Positions 1 to 12,248 of a stretch of 64,000 bases of DNA are shown piece after piece. The notes under the pieces are model-generated. The model did not search any database. It had not been told where the DNA came from and saw only the letters and a list, made by a program, of their open reading frames with translations. Numbering within the stretch: the first letter of the stretch is position 1; every line of letters starts with the position of its first letter. This stretch comes from Stomorhina lunata (Eukaryota; Arthropoda; Insecta; Diptera; Rhiniidae). The stretch lies in NCBI GenBank assembly GCA_933228675.1, contig OW121743.1, forward strand, positions 94,179,998 to 94,243,997. The letters are read 5' to 3'. The position numbers and the translations under genes are program-made.

Positions 1-1850
1 TTTTTTTTGATTTTTCCATATAAGTAAGTCAGTGCCATGCACTTATATAAAACTTTTAATAATTTTTTTATACCATAATTTTTTTAACAAAACCTTTTCA
101 AAAAGCTCGTTAGAGCTTTACATCTATTTTTCTGCCCACAAGTGTACCATGCTACACTCAAGTCAATTTTATAGTTCTACCATCCATATGAGGAAAATGG
201 TAAAATACATCATTATTCACTTCACTTATTCAAATATTTTAATTATAAGTGTTGAGAAAGCTTTCAAGGACCATTAAATATTTCTGTTCCATTATATTTC
301 ACCAAACATCATTGACTTATGATAATAAATGTTTGACTTTAAATAAAATTAAAAAATAAAGTAAATACAATCAAATAAACAACACTTTGCTGTTTTATCT
401 TTACATGTCGCACACTGTCAACAATCATTCGGAGTTATTTAAAATGTTGCAATAATTCATAAGACATTTTTAACGTATTTGTCATTTTTAATCGATTAAT
501 TTATTCAGCAATAACAATCAGCTCCTCTGCAAAGTTCAGGCAACAACAATTTAGTCATTCTACTCCTGCTTTTCATTTCGAATGTAACAAAGTATTTACT
601 TAGCAATTGTGGGTGTACAATTTGATGCGGTACTTATGAATGTGATTTAAAGTGGGAGGATATACATTAGGGTAGATTTTGTAAAAAACAAATCCAAATA
701 AAAATTTCTTTGATTGTTTTAATTTAAACTTTTAGGGACATTTTAAACTTAATCTGTATTTTCAAAAACTATTATTATAATTCTACCCTAATATACACCT
801 ACCTATTATTAACACAATATATACCTTGGAAAATTTTAAAAGCTTTACACACACGTTCCCACAAAATATTTTATACGAATGTATTTGAATATGTCATACA
901 TTTTACAAATGAAATTGTAGCGGTAAATATTTCCTTTAGTTTACAAATGTCACTTAATGTGACAAATGTGTTATGTTTTTTACAGAGAAAAGTCAAATGT
1001 AAGTGTTGCGACAAAATCTATTTTCACAAGGGAATTATAGAGACAAAAAAATAATATGAAGTCATGCACAATGAAATTAAATCAAATTGATTTTTAAAAT
1101 TTCAAATGACATTTTTATAATACAGATTTTTTAGAGCACAAGTAATTCATAATTATGTTTGAAAGTGCATAAAATTTTAATGATAAAAATTTTAACTAAA
1201 TACTAGAATGTAATAACAAAAGCCATCTACTTAAACACGAAAGAAGGACTTTTTAATCCCTAAATCTATAAATCAAATTAATATTTAAAAGCTCCAACAA
1301 AATCTTTTGACTGTATGTTCATTTCCAAACACTTAAATGTATTAAATCACTTTTAAAAGACATCAGAAGACTTTTTGGGCTAAAACCTTCTTAGTTTCTC
1401 ATTTTTTTGTAAAATATTTAAAAGCAAACACAAAATACATTTAATAAATAGCTTTCACTCACTTACCCCTAAAGCTACTTTAGCCATTTTTTGCCCATTT
1501 TCAATATTTTAAAAAGCCTCTGGAAAGAAAGACAAACAAAATATAGTGAAACTCATACATATCTATAAAATATATATATGTACAAAAATTGACACAAGTA
1601 TCAAATATCATATTTCCATGTACAAAACATATGGAGAGATATAATGTTTGCTTAGGGATGGAAATGTCTAAAATGACAAATAGAAAAAGTTTCAGTATGA
1701 CCTTCGAACTCAAATGCACTTAAATTTGATATTTTGTTACACTTTCTCCTCTATTCAATTTTGAAATATATAAAATGACCAATACAGGGTGATGTATATA
1801 ATATTTTCTGGAATAAAAAAAAGAATCTTCGAATATTTTATTATTATAAT
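1..1850. other. A/T-rich non-coding sequence, no gene seen
   Basis: Non-repetitive, strongly A/T-rich sequence. The open frames on either strand are under about 85 codons, have no domain I recognise and read as low-complexity F/I/Y/K-rich translations typical of random A/T-rich DNA. No RNA gene, mobile-element end or promoter could be supported. Confidence 0.7.
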
Positions 1851-3480
1851 TCTAAAAAAAATCCATTTTCGATCATATTAAAATTTTAGATAATTTTTCT
1901 TCTAAAATTTTCTATAAATTAAGCAATTTTTTATTAATACAGAAATTTTCGAAAATATTCTCTAAATATGAAATTTTCTATAAATAATAATTTTCTATAA
2001 TTTCAGAAGTTTTCAAAAATTTTCTATAAAAAAGAGACATTTTCGAAAATTTTCTGTGTACAGTGAAGTTTTAAAAAATTATCTATATATAAAGAGATTT
2101 TTGAACATTTTCTTAAAATTGATAAATGTCCGAAAGCTTACTGTAAATAAAAAAATTGTAGAAAATTTTCTAAAATTGAGAAATCTTAAAAAGTTCAAAA
2201 AAAATTTTAAAATTATATTTTTAGATGAATTTTGCAAAATATTTGAAAATATTTTTTAAAAATACAGAAATTTCGAAGTTTTCTAAAAAAAACAATTTTC
2301 TATAAAAATATAGAAAATTTTCTATGAATAAAGAAATTTAAGAAAATTTTCTATAAATAGAAAAATGACTAAAAATTAAATAAAAAAAATCTCTATAATT
2401 TATATAAATAGTAAAATGTTCGGAAATTTTATATTAATAGAGACATTAATGCACAAATTAAAACAAAAATTAAACCAAGTCTATAAGTAATTGTTTTCTT
2501 AAAAAAATTAAGAAATTTCGAAAAAAATTTAAATTTTCTACAAAAACATAAACATTATCGCAACCTTTCCATCAAAATTTTTCAATTTTGAAAAAAAAGT
2601 TTCATATAAAAACAGAAATTTCAGAAAATTTTCTATAAAAAGAACTTTCGAAAACTTCATATGAAATATAGAAATTTTCAAAAAACTCCTATAAAAATAT
2701 AGAAATTTATTATAAAAATGTACAAATTTTCAAAAATTTCCTATAAAAATATAGAAATTTTCAAAAATTTCCTATAAAAATATAGAAATTGCGAAAATTT
2801 CCTATAAAAATATAGAAATTTTTAAAAATTTCCTATAAAAATATGGAAAATTTCCTATAAAATTACAGAAATTTTCGAAAATTTTCTACAAAATTACTGA
2901 AATTTTCAAAAATTTCCTATAAAAATACAGAAATTTTCTAAAATTCCCATAATAATATAGAAATTTTCGAAAATTTCCTACAAAAATATGGAAATTTTTA
3001 ATAATTTTCTATGAAAATATATAAATTTTTAAAAATTTCTCATAAAAATATATAAATTTTAAAAAGTTTCTTATGAAAATATTGAAATTTTCAAAAAATT
3101 CCTATAAAAATATAGACATTTTCAAAACTTTCCTATAAAAATATAGAAATTTTCGAAAATTTCCTATAAAAATATGAAAAATTTCCTATGAAAATATAGA
3201 AATTTTCGAAAATTTTCTATAGGAACATAGAAATTTTCGAAAATTTCATATAAAAATATAGAAATTTTCGAAAATTTCCTATAATAATATGGAAATTTTC
3301 AAAATTTTTCTGTGAAAATATAGAAATTTTCGAAAATTTTCTATAAAAATATAGAAATTTTCAAAAATTTCTTGTAAAAATATAGAAATTTTGAAAAGTT
3401 TCCTATAAAAATATAGAAGTTTTCTAAAACTTCCTATATATATTTAGAAATTTTATAAAATTTCCTAAAAAAGTATAGTT
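1850..3480 (+). repeat. Degenerate 31 bp minisatellite array (TTTTCGAAAA subfamily)
   Basis: Tandem array with units of about 31 bp built from TTTCCTATAAAAATATAG followed by AAATTTTCGAAAA. It is eroded from about 1,850 to 2,580 and clearest from about 2,690 to 3,440, where the CCTATAAAAATATAG block recurs about every 31 bases. The short palindrome TTTTCGAAAA takes the place of the TTTTCTATAGAAAA core used in most later arrays. Half of the unit resembles the arrays at 49.1-51.4 kb (same orientation) and 4.7-7.7 kb (opposite orientation). The 67-codon frame inside it is a by-product of the repeat. Confidence 0.85.
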
Positions 3481-4680
3481 TTTAATGAAAATATTCTAAA
3501 ATTGCTATAATTGAAAAAATTTATTAAAATAATTAAATTTTTCATAAGTGTGAAAATTTTAAAGACTTCTTTAAATAGTTATATTTGGCATTTAACTTTT
3601 ATTAGATCTTATATTTTTCTAGTTATACAATTTTTTTTATCTCAAAGTCAAATGTTATACAAATATTATGATTATATACAAAAAAGAAACTTTTAACATT
3701 TAAATGAAAACTAATGCTAATGACTTTATACTCATATGTTTAACATGAAATAGACTTAAGTTAAATAAGTATTAAAATATTTTTATTGCCATAAACATAA
3801 GCAGAGAAAATTTCTCTATAGACTAATTTAAATAAATTTTAATGTGTTTTCAGTAAAAAGGATTAAAATTTTTAAAGACACAAGCACTTACACACTTTTC
3901 AGGCATACATAGACAAATTTCGAGAAAATTCTACATGTTTATTAACAAAATACATTTTATTTTCTTGATAAATAAGTAGCAATAAAATTTGTTTTATAAA
4001 AAGGGATTAAAATCTTTGAACAAATATGTACGTATTTTACAATATGTAAAATAAGTATAAGTTGTAAATGTTGTAAAACGTTTACTAATGTGTTTTATGT
4101 TGTTTTAAAAAAATATGTAAGCTGAGACATTAAAATATGTAAAAGTAAAATATGAAAATATTTATATAAAAAAATTTCTCTCTTAGTATCTTTTACTTTT
4201 TACGACATGAAAAATGTCACCTGTCATAATAATCATTTACTCCAAAAGTCTTAGACATCATCAAGAGTCTTGATAAGCAAAAAAGAAAAAGTTAAAAATA
4301 TGAACAGGTGTTAATGTTTAACAGCCTGAAAAATTATAGCACCAACTTCTGGGAGCGAGTCAACAAAACGGAAACAAAAAACTGTTGGAAAATGTGTAAT
4401 TTTTACATCACGCACTCACTCACACCCACACGTGTTTGTCAGTAAAAGGCAACAAGTTCAAAAGTCACAAATGTCTTTCTTTGATGAGGAAGAAACTTAA
4501 GGCAGATGAGAAGTCTTTAAAATATCATTAGATGTTTGGGTGGTTGGACTTGAGGTTTAAGGGATATCTGAGACAAAAGTTGGTTAAGTACTAACTTTGT
4601 CATATGATATATAAATGTTAGTGTTTACTTACTTTTAAGAAGAGAAATATAATTTCAAGAATTTTAGCTAAAATAAAATT
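3480..4680. other. A/T-rich non-coding spacer
   Basis: Non-repetitive sequence between two minisatellite arrays. It has more mixed composition around 4,320-4,560, but I found no splice-bounded open frame, RNA gene or transposon end. Confidence 0.65.
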
Positions 4681-7600
4681 TTTGGAAATTTGTTTTGAAG
4701 GAAACTTTTTAAAAATATAATTTTTTTTATTGATTTTTTTAATTTCTTTATTTGTAAAATACTAATTAAGGAAATATTAAAAAAAAAATTATATAGAAAT
4801 TTTTTTGAAATAGGAATTTTATTCAAAATTCTTTTATTTTCAAAAATTTTTTTTATTCACAGAAATTTTTTCATTTATAAAAAATTTGTTTACTTATAAT
4901 AAATTAAAAAAAATATATTTAAAGAGATTTTTAAAATTTTTTAAATGTATTTAGATATAGGAAATATCCAAAAATTTCTTTATATAAAAAATAATTTTTA
5001 AAAATTTCTTTATTTATAGCCAATATATAAAATTTCATTTTATATAGGAAATCAAAAAAAAATTTATTTATAGGAAATTTTTAAAAACTTCTTAGTTTAT
5101 TGGAAATTTTAGAAAATTTCTTTATTAGATATTTAGTTTTGTTATTTTTAAGAAATTTTTGAAAAATTCGTATAGGTTATTTACATGAAATTATTTTTTT
5201 TATAGAAAATTTTAAAAACTCTATTTTCAAAAATTTCTAAATTTATAGAAAATTCTAATTTTTTTTTTACTTATAAAAATTTTTTGAAATTTCTTAATTT
5301 ATAGGAAATTCTAAAAAATGTTCTTTATTTGTAGAAAAATTTCAAAAATTTATTTATATGAAATTTTAAAAAATTTTTTTAATTATAGACATTTTTTAAT
5401 TTCTTTATTAATAAGAAATTTTGGATTTTTTTTATTTAAGTTATTTTCGAAAATTTCTTTATTTATAGAATATTAAAAAAAATTTTGATAAATAGAAAAT
5501 TTATAAAAATTTCTTTACTAAAAAGAAATTTGTAACATAACTTAATTTTTAAAAATTATTAAATTTATCAAATGTCTTTGTAAATACAAAAATTTCTTTA
5601 TTTACAATAAATTTTATTGGAAAAGTTTTTTATTAGAAGGTAAATTTTTGGAATTTCTTAATTTATAGAAAATTCTAGAAAACTTTCTTTGTTTGTATTA
5701 ACATTTCATTATTAATATATATTTTTTTAATTTTCTTAATATATAGGAAATTCAAGAAAATTTCCTTTTTTGCAGGAAGTTTTAAAAAATTTATTTATTT
5801 ATAAGAAATTTTAAAAAAATTTTGTAAGTTTAGGACTTTTTTTTAAATTTTTAATTTATAGGAAATTCTAGAAAATTTTAAAAAATGTCTTTATTTAAAG
5901 GAAATTAAAAAAAAATTTTTAACTATAAGAAATTTTCCAAAATTTATTTATTTCAAGAAATTTTTAAAAGTGTTTTTACTTATAGAAAATTTAAAATTTT
6001 TGTTTTGGAAAATTTATTTTTTTTAAGAAGTTTTCGAAAATTTCTTTATTCATAGATAATTTTAAAAAATTTCTATATTAATAGGAAATTTTTAAAATTT
6101 TTTTTATTTATCGAAAATTTTCAAAAATTTCTTTATTTATAACAAATTTTCAAAATTTTTTTAATTTTTAGGAAATTTTTAAAAATTTCTTTATTTATAC
6201 GAAATTTTTAAAAGTTTCTTCATTTATAGGAAATTTTCGAAATTTTGTTTTTTTAGAAAATTTTCAAAATTTTTTTTTTTTTTTAAGAAATTTTCAAAAA
6301 TTTCTTTATTTATCGGAAATTTTCAAATTTTTTTTTATTATAAGAAAGTTTCAAAAATTTCTTAATTTATAGGAAATTTTCGAAATATTAAAATTTTTTT
6401 AATTTTTAGGAAATTTTTGAATACTTCTTTATTTATAGGAAATTTTTTTAATTTTTTTCATTTATGGGAAATTTTCGAAAACTTCTTTATTTATAGGAAA
6501 CTTTCAAAATTTTATATAGTAATAGAAAATTTTCAAAAATTTCTTTTTTTATAAGAAATTTTCAAAAATTTTTTTATTTATCGGAAATTTTCAAAATTTT
6601 TTTTTATTATAAGAAAGTTTCAAAAATTTCTTAATTTATAGGAAATTTTCGAAATATTAAAAATTTATTAATTTTTAGGAAATTTTTGAATACTTCTTTA
6701 TTTATAGGAAATTTTTTTAATTTTTTTCATTTATGGGAAATTTCCGAAAATTTCTTTATTTATAGGAAACTTTCAAAATTTTATATAGTAATAGAAAATT
6801 TTCAAAAATTTCTGTATTTAAAAGAAATTTTCAAAAATTTCCTAATTGATAGGAAATTTTCAAAAATTTCTTTATTTATAGGAAGTTTTCAAAAATTTCT
6901 TTATATATAAGAAATTTTCAAAAATTTCTTTATTTATAGGAAATTTTTAAAAATTTCACAATTAATAGAAAATTTTCAAAAATTTTTTATTTATTATAAA
7001 TTTCCAAAAATATCTTTATTTATAAACAATTTTCAGAAATTTTATAATTTATAGCAAATTTTCGAAAATTTCTTTATTAATATGAATTTCTTAAAAATTT
7101 GTTCCTAAAGCAAATTTTCAAAAATTTTTTTATTTACAGGAAATATTACAAAATTTCTTTATTCTAAGAAATTTTCAAAAATTTCTCTATTTATAGGAAA
7201 TTCAAAAAAAAAAATATATATTATAGGAAATTTAAAAAATTTTTTTATTGATAAGAAATTTTTAAAATTTATTAATTTTTAACAAGTTTCTTAAAATTTT
7301 TGTTTTTTACTGGAAATTTTAAAAAATGTATTTATAGAAAACTTTTTAAAATTTCCTAATTTATAGAAAATTTTTTATTTATATGAAATTTTAAAACTTC
7401 CAGAAGTTGTTAAAAAGTTGTTTATTCAATTTCTTGATATAAAGAAATTTTTCGAAAATATTTTTATTTAAAGAAAACTTTTAAAAATGTATTTATTTGG
7501 ACATAAGATTTTTTTAAGTTTCTTCGGCTTTTTGTGAAGTTAATAAAATTTTCAAAAATTGATAGAAAATTTTCAAACACTTCTTGATTTATAGAAAATT

Positions 7601-7740
7601 TTCAAAATTTCTTTATTTATAGGAAATTTTTAAAAATTTGTTTATTTGGGTATAAGATTATTTTTAAGTTTATTTTATAGGGAGTTTATATTAATTTATA
7701 AGATATGTGTAAAATTTCAAAATTTTTTTTTAAAAGAAAT
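4680..7740 (-). repeat. Degenerate 29 bp minisatellite array, inverted relative to 1.85-3.5 and 49.1-51.4 kb
   Basis: A 3 kb tandem array of roughly 29 bp units, TTTCTTTATTTATAGGAAA followed by TTTTCAAAAA or TTTTCGAAAA. Read on the minus strand the unit becomes TTTCCTATAAATAAAG plus AAATTTT, which is the plus-strand unit of the 49.1-51.4 kb array. The array is heavily diverged; the best preserved part is about 6,100-6,960. It contains an internal 268 bp tandem duplication, listed separately. The frame at 6,686-6,910 is a repeat translation. Confidence 0.85.
6285..6820. repeat. 268 bp tandem segmental duplication inside the array
   Basis: The block starting AAGAAATTTTCAAAAA at 6,285 is repeated at 6,553. 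The second copy preserves the same run of private variants in order: TTTATCGG, ATTATAAGAAAG, GAAATATTAAA, TTTTTGAATACTTC, TTCATTTATGGG and TATATAGTAATAG. Shared order of rare variants shows that about nine units were duplicated together, not one unit at a time. Confidence 0.85.
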
Positions 7741-9465
7741 AAATGTTTTTTTTTCCTTTAAAAAATCTAATATTCAAAAATTCTAAATCTATATTTATAT
7801 AAAGACCTCAAATCTTATCTTTAAAGTCATGTCAGTAAAAATAGAGTGGTAAATATTTTCAAACTAAATATTCCTGACCAATTTCCTATATTTCTTGATG
7901 TTTTCCTTTCCATCTAACTTGATTTTTATTTGGCTTTTTTCTCTAAACAAAACAATATTGTCTTAAGCCACCAATAAACAATTTCATCATTGGATAGAAA
8001 TTCTAGCCAAAAATGTTTGTATGTCTGTGTGTGTGTGTTAAACGGAAACACGAACTAGGGGAAAAACTTAACAAAAAACCCTTTTTTTGCTTTCATTGCA
8101 GCAACGTCTTGGCTTAAAGAATAAACAAAATGCTGAGAAAAGCAACTAAGTGGATAAGTTGGTTAGACAGCAACGAATAATAAACACTTTAAATACAAAT
8201 ACGTAGTGTTTGTATAATGTCATAACATAATTCTGAAACACGTCATTCTTGATTTGACAGAAATCTTATAAACATCAATATGGTTGAGACTTAGCTTTTA
8301 ATAATATTGATATATTCACCTTAAAACTGTAGAGTGCTCCAACAATAACAACTAGAAGTCAAGTAAGTAATAATAAGATGATATCCATCCTTTCCTTAAA
8401 AAAACTAACATCAAAATATCGATTTATTTATCTAAGGCTTGATAGATATTTGAAAATTGCTATTTTTCCTCAACAAATATACAAATCTGTGTTTGTGTGA
8501 TGGGCGAATGTATTGAGAATATGACAGAAGAAAAAATAAACTACTACATATTTAACTTAAGATAAAACGAAAACAAAAACCTAAATAAAACAATGATTGC
8601 GGTTTAATGAAAGGATTATCTTGGTGTGCAAACGTGTGCAAGAATAAAATTGAGAAATATTTTCTCGTTTATCTCTTCCAGTTACTTCTTAAATTTTCTT
8701 AAAACAAACTTTAAAATTTTCACCAAAATCTTTAACATTTTAAACACAGAAAGCCAACAATGGTCTTATTATCATTATTTGCTACAATTTTTGTATGATA
8801 TTATTAAAATAATTTCCATTTGCTTTTTGTATGTAATCAGCATCGACATTTGCAGGAAAATGTATCCTCAGTCCATAAGTCCCAGACAGTTGTCGTTTTC
8901 ACGTAAATATTAAAACTTTTGCTTATGATCATGACGCTGATGATGACTTAAGTGCAGTTGCAACTTTTCGTTTTTTGCAAATTTAACTTTTTTATTGTTG
9001 CTTTTTTTTATGGCTCTGCTGCTGACTTTATTTGTTGTTCGTTAGTTAAAGTGTGTAGTTTAATATTGTTTACTTTTTGTTAACCATGTAGATGATAAAG
9101 TTGTTAACTGTGTTTTTTTCTGGATTCTAAAGTTACCAATTGCACATTTAATAATATTTTGAAAGTTATAAGTCAGGATAATGCAATAAAGTGCTAAAAG
9201 TAATACAAGTTAAAGTGTAAGTGCATCGGAAGTTTCATAACAAAATAAAGGATCTGTTACGAGTTTATAACCTTAAGGCGGAAATAAAATTGTAAATTTT
9301 ATACTAGATGCTTTCGCAAGATACTTTTACTGAAATCTAACACACAAGCTGGAATCGAAAGGATAATATTATTTACAAATGATAAATATATTGGGTTCAT
9401 CAAAACAAATAAAAGTTGCTCACTTGCTATTTTAGTAACATTGTAGTCAGTATAGAGTTTTTTAA
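7740..9465. other. A/T-rich non-coding spacer with a short GT microsatellite
   Basis: Non-repetitive sequence with a GT run at about 8,025-8,038. A 95-codon frame at 8,626-8,913 has no recognisable domain or signal and is not proposed as a gene. Nothing else is supported. Confidence 0.65.
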
Positions 9466-10738
9466 GGGAAGAGTTTTCTATAGAAAAGTTGTCGGTGGAA
9501 AGAGTTTTCTATAGAAAAGTTGTCGGTGGGAAGAGTTTTCTATAGAAAAGTTGTCGGTGGGAAGAGTTTTCTATAGAAAAGTTGTCGGTGGTCAGAGTTT
9601 TCTATAGAAAAGTTGTCGGTGGTCAGAGTTTTCTATAGAAAAGTTGTCGGTGGTCAGAGTTTTCTATAGAAAAGTTGTCGGTGGTCAGAGTTTTCTATAG
9701 AAAAGTTGTCGGTGGGAAGAGTTTTCTATAGAAAAGTTGTCGGTGGGAAGAGTTTTCTATAGAAAAGTTGTCGGTGGGAAGAGTTTTCTATAGAAAAGTT
9801 GTCGGTGGGAAGAGTTTTCTATAGAAAAGTTGTCGGTGGGAAGAGTTTTCTATAGAAAAGTTGTCGGTGGGAAAAGTTTTCTATAGAAAAGTTGTCGGTG
9901 GGAAGAGTTTTCTATAGAAAAGTTGTCGGTGGGAAGAGTTTTCTATAGAAAAGTTGTCGGTGGTCAGAGTTTTCTATAGAAAAGTTGTCGGTGGGAAGAG
10001 TTTTCTATAGAAAAGTTGTCGGTGGGAAGAGTTTTCTATAGAAAAGTTGTCGGTGGGAAGAGTTTTTTATAGAAAAGTTGTCGGTGGGAAGAGTTTTCTA
10101 TAGAAGAGTTGTCGGTGGGAAAAGTTTTCTATAGAAAAGTTGTCGGTGGGAAGAGTTTTCTATAGAAAAGTTCTCGGTGGGAAGAGTTTTCTATAGAAAA
10201 GTTGTCGGTGGGAAGAGTTTTCTATAGAAAAGTTGCCGGTGGGAAGAGTTTTCTATAGGAAAGTTTTCCGTGGGAAGAGTTTTCTATAGGAAAGTTGTCG
10301 GTGGCTAGAGTTTTCTATAGAAAAATTGTCGGTGGCTAGAGTTTTCTATAGAAAAGTTGTCGGTGGCTAGAGTTTTCTATAGAAAAGTTGTCGGTGGCTA
10401 GAGTTTTCTATAGAAAAGTTGTCGGTGGCTAGAGTTTTCTATAGAAAAGTTGTCGGTGGCTAGAGTTTTCTATAGAAAAGTTGTCGGTGGGAAAAGTTTT
10501 CTATAGAAAAGTTGTCGGTGGCTAGAGTTTTCTGTAAAAAGTTGTCGGTGGCTAGAGTTTTCTATAGAAAAGTTGTCTGTGGGAAAAGTTTTCTATAGTA
10601 AAGTTGATGATGGGAAGAGTTTTCTTTAGAAAAGTTGTTTGTGAGAAGAGTTTTCTATAGAAAAGTTGTCGGTGGGAAGATTTTAATATAGAAAGGTTTT
10701 TGGTGGAAAGAGTTTCCAATAGAAAAGATGTTCGACTT
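9466..10738 (+). repeat. 31 bp minisatellite array with TTGTCGGTGG spacer (copy 1)
   Basis: About 41 tandem units of 31 bp. Each has the palindromic core TTTTCTATAGAAAA followed by GTTGTCGGTGG and a variable tetramer before AGTTTTC. The tetramer marks subfamilies that lie in blocks: GAAG in most units, TCAG in four consecutive units from about 9,590 and again near 9,962, CTAG from about 10,303 to 10,555, and occasional GAAA. Most units are otherwise identical; decay is concentrated after about 10,560. Block-wise variants suggest local amplification by unequal exchange. The spacer is richer in G than any other array in the window apart from its sister at 12.2-13.6 kb. Confidence 0.97.
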
Positions 10739-12245
10739 AATCTTAACATGGGCTGCATTGTCCTAGTTTGTTTAAAAACTGGTTACAGTCCGATAATGCT
10801 GTAGTCATGGTATTATTATAATGCGGTCTTAGTCTGGTTTAGTATTGTTATTGTTTGGTCGCAGTTTTCTCATAATCTTGTCATACTATTCTCATAGCCT
10901 GGTCACAAATGGTATCATTATATATTAGTATGGTTATATTCTGACAATAGTATGGTCAGTGGCTTGGTATTTTTATAGTCCGGGCATGGTTTCTTGATAG
11001 TTCATAATCTTTTTATAGGCTAGACAAAATCTAGTCTAGATCTGACTATGGAATGATCAATGACTAATAATAGTGAGGTGATAGTGTGGTCATATTCTGG
11101 TCATTCTTTGCTCCTAGGCTATTCTTAGGCTATTTATATTTAGTCCGGTCATAACTATAATTTCAGAAATTTAAAAATCTCAAATTACTGTATTGACCTA
11201 AGAAGTAAATTTAAATTTAAAGTATGGTAAATCCAAATTATTATAAATCAAATTGTACAATGTTATTGATTTATTTTAACTTACACATACATATTTGTAT
11301 TTGTTTAATAAATATTTAAAGCAATCATTTCAAAAACTTAATCTTTTGATTTTGGTAAACCAAAAAATTTGTACACAATTCCATAAACCAAAATGTCTTC
11401 TATATGATTTCCGGTGCAAATCAAATTGTACACAAAACAAACTCAGACATACATACAACATGTCTGTACGAATTTATTTTTGTATGTATGTAAATCAACA
11501 TTGACCATTAAGGAAAACCATTGCAATTCAATCTCAATTTTTGTTGTATTTCTTTTTGTTGCAGCATTTGCTGTTGAGAGAACAGAGAGGAATTATTATA
11601 TTGTCAATGTGAACATCGAATTGAATAACTTCATCAATTGCATATGGCGTCATTGACTTCCGTTTTATGTTTGTACAAGTATGTGTTCATTTTGTAAGTG
11701 CAGAGGTAGGAGAGTGTATGTCTTTTTATTTTTTATCAAATTTAATGTGCATTTCGTGCAAAGGTTTGAACAACATTTTTATATTGATTGTAAGTGCAAA
11801 GAAAAAATGAACGACATTACAAAAATAAAAGATTGAGAGCTATGGGTTTCAACATTTTTTATTTTTTCTGTGCATATTGTGTCAATGCAACTACATACAA
11901 TAATGTTGTCTGTTTGTGTAAATAAGAGAGTGATTTTGTGGAATAAAAAAAATATTGGACAAGCTTTTTCTTTTATTTCGTTTGTCAATTTTGTCCATTT
12001 AGTTTTGTGGATTTGTGGTGATCCAACATATAATAGTCAGGGTTTTATCAAGATAAAGTTATTAGTGAACGTACTTTTATAGGAAGTCGTTTAAATTTTA
12101 ACGATATTTTCATTTCATAATAGTATTTGTATTTGGTGATTTTTTGAAATAAATCAAAAAAACAAGATGTAAAATTATTATAAGCAAAAGTTTAATGGCG
12201 GGACAAGGTTTCGCACCATGTGGTATTCATATAAATCTTGAGGAT
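10739..12245. other. Non-coding spacer, including an eroded TGGTCAT-type repeat at about 10,760-11,150
   Basis: From about 10,760 to 11,150 the words TGGTCATA, TAGTCTGG and TAGTATGG recur irregularly on the plus strand. This looks like an old short tandem repeat eroded beyond a clean period. The remainder to 12,245 is ordinary A/T-rich sequence with overlapping short frames on both strands, none recognisable. No gene is supported. Confidence 0.55.
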
Positions 12246-12248
12246 ACA

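Noticed and set aside
8626..8913. 95-codon plus-strand frame
   Set aside because: Low-complexity F/I/Y/S-rich translation, no domain, no plausible flanking splice signals that I could defend.
9466..10738. CRISPR-like appearance of 29-31 bp repeats
   Set aside because: There are no unique spacers between repeats, the sequence is eukaryotic in character and the units abut directly. These are minisatellites.
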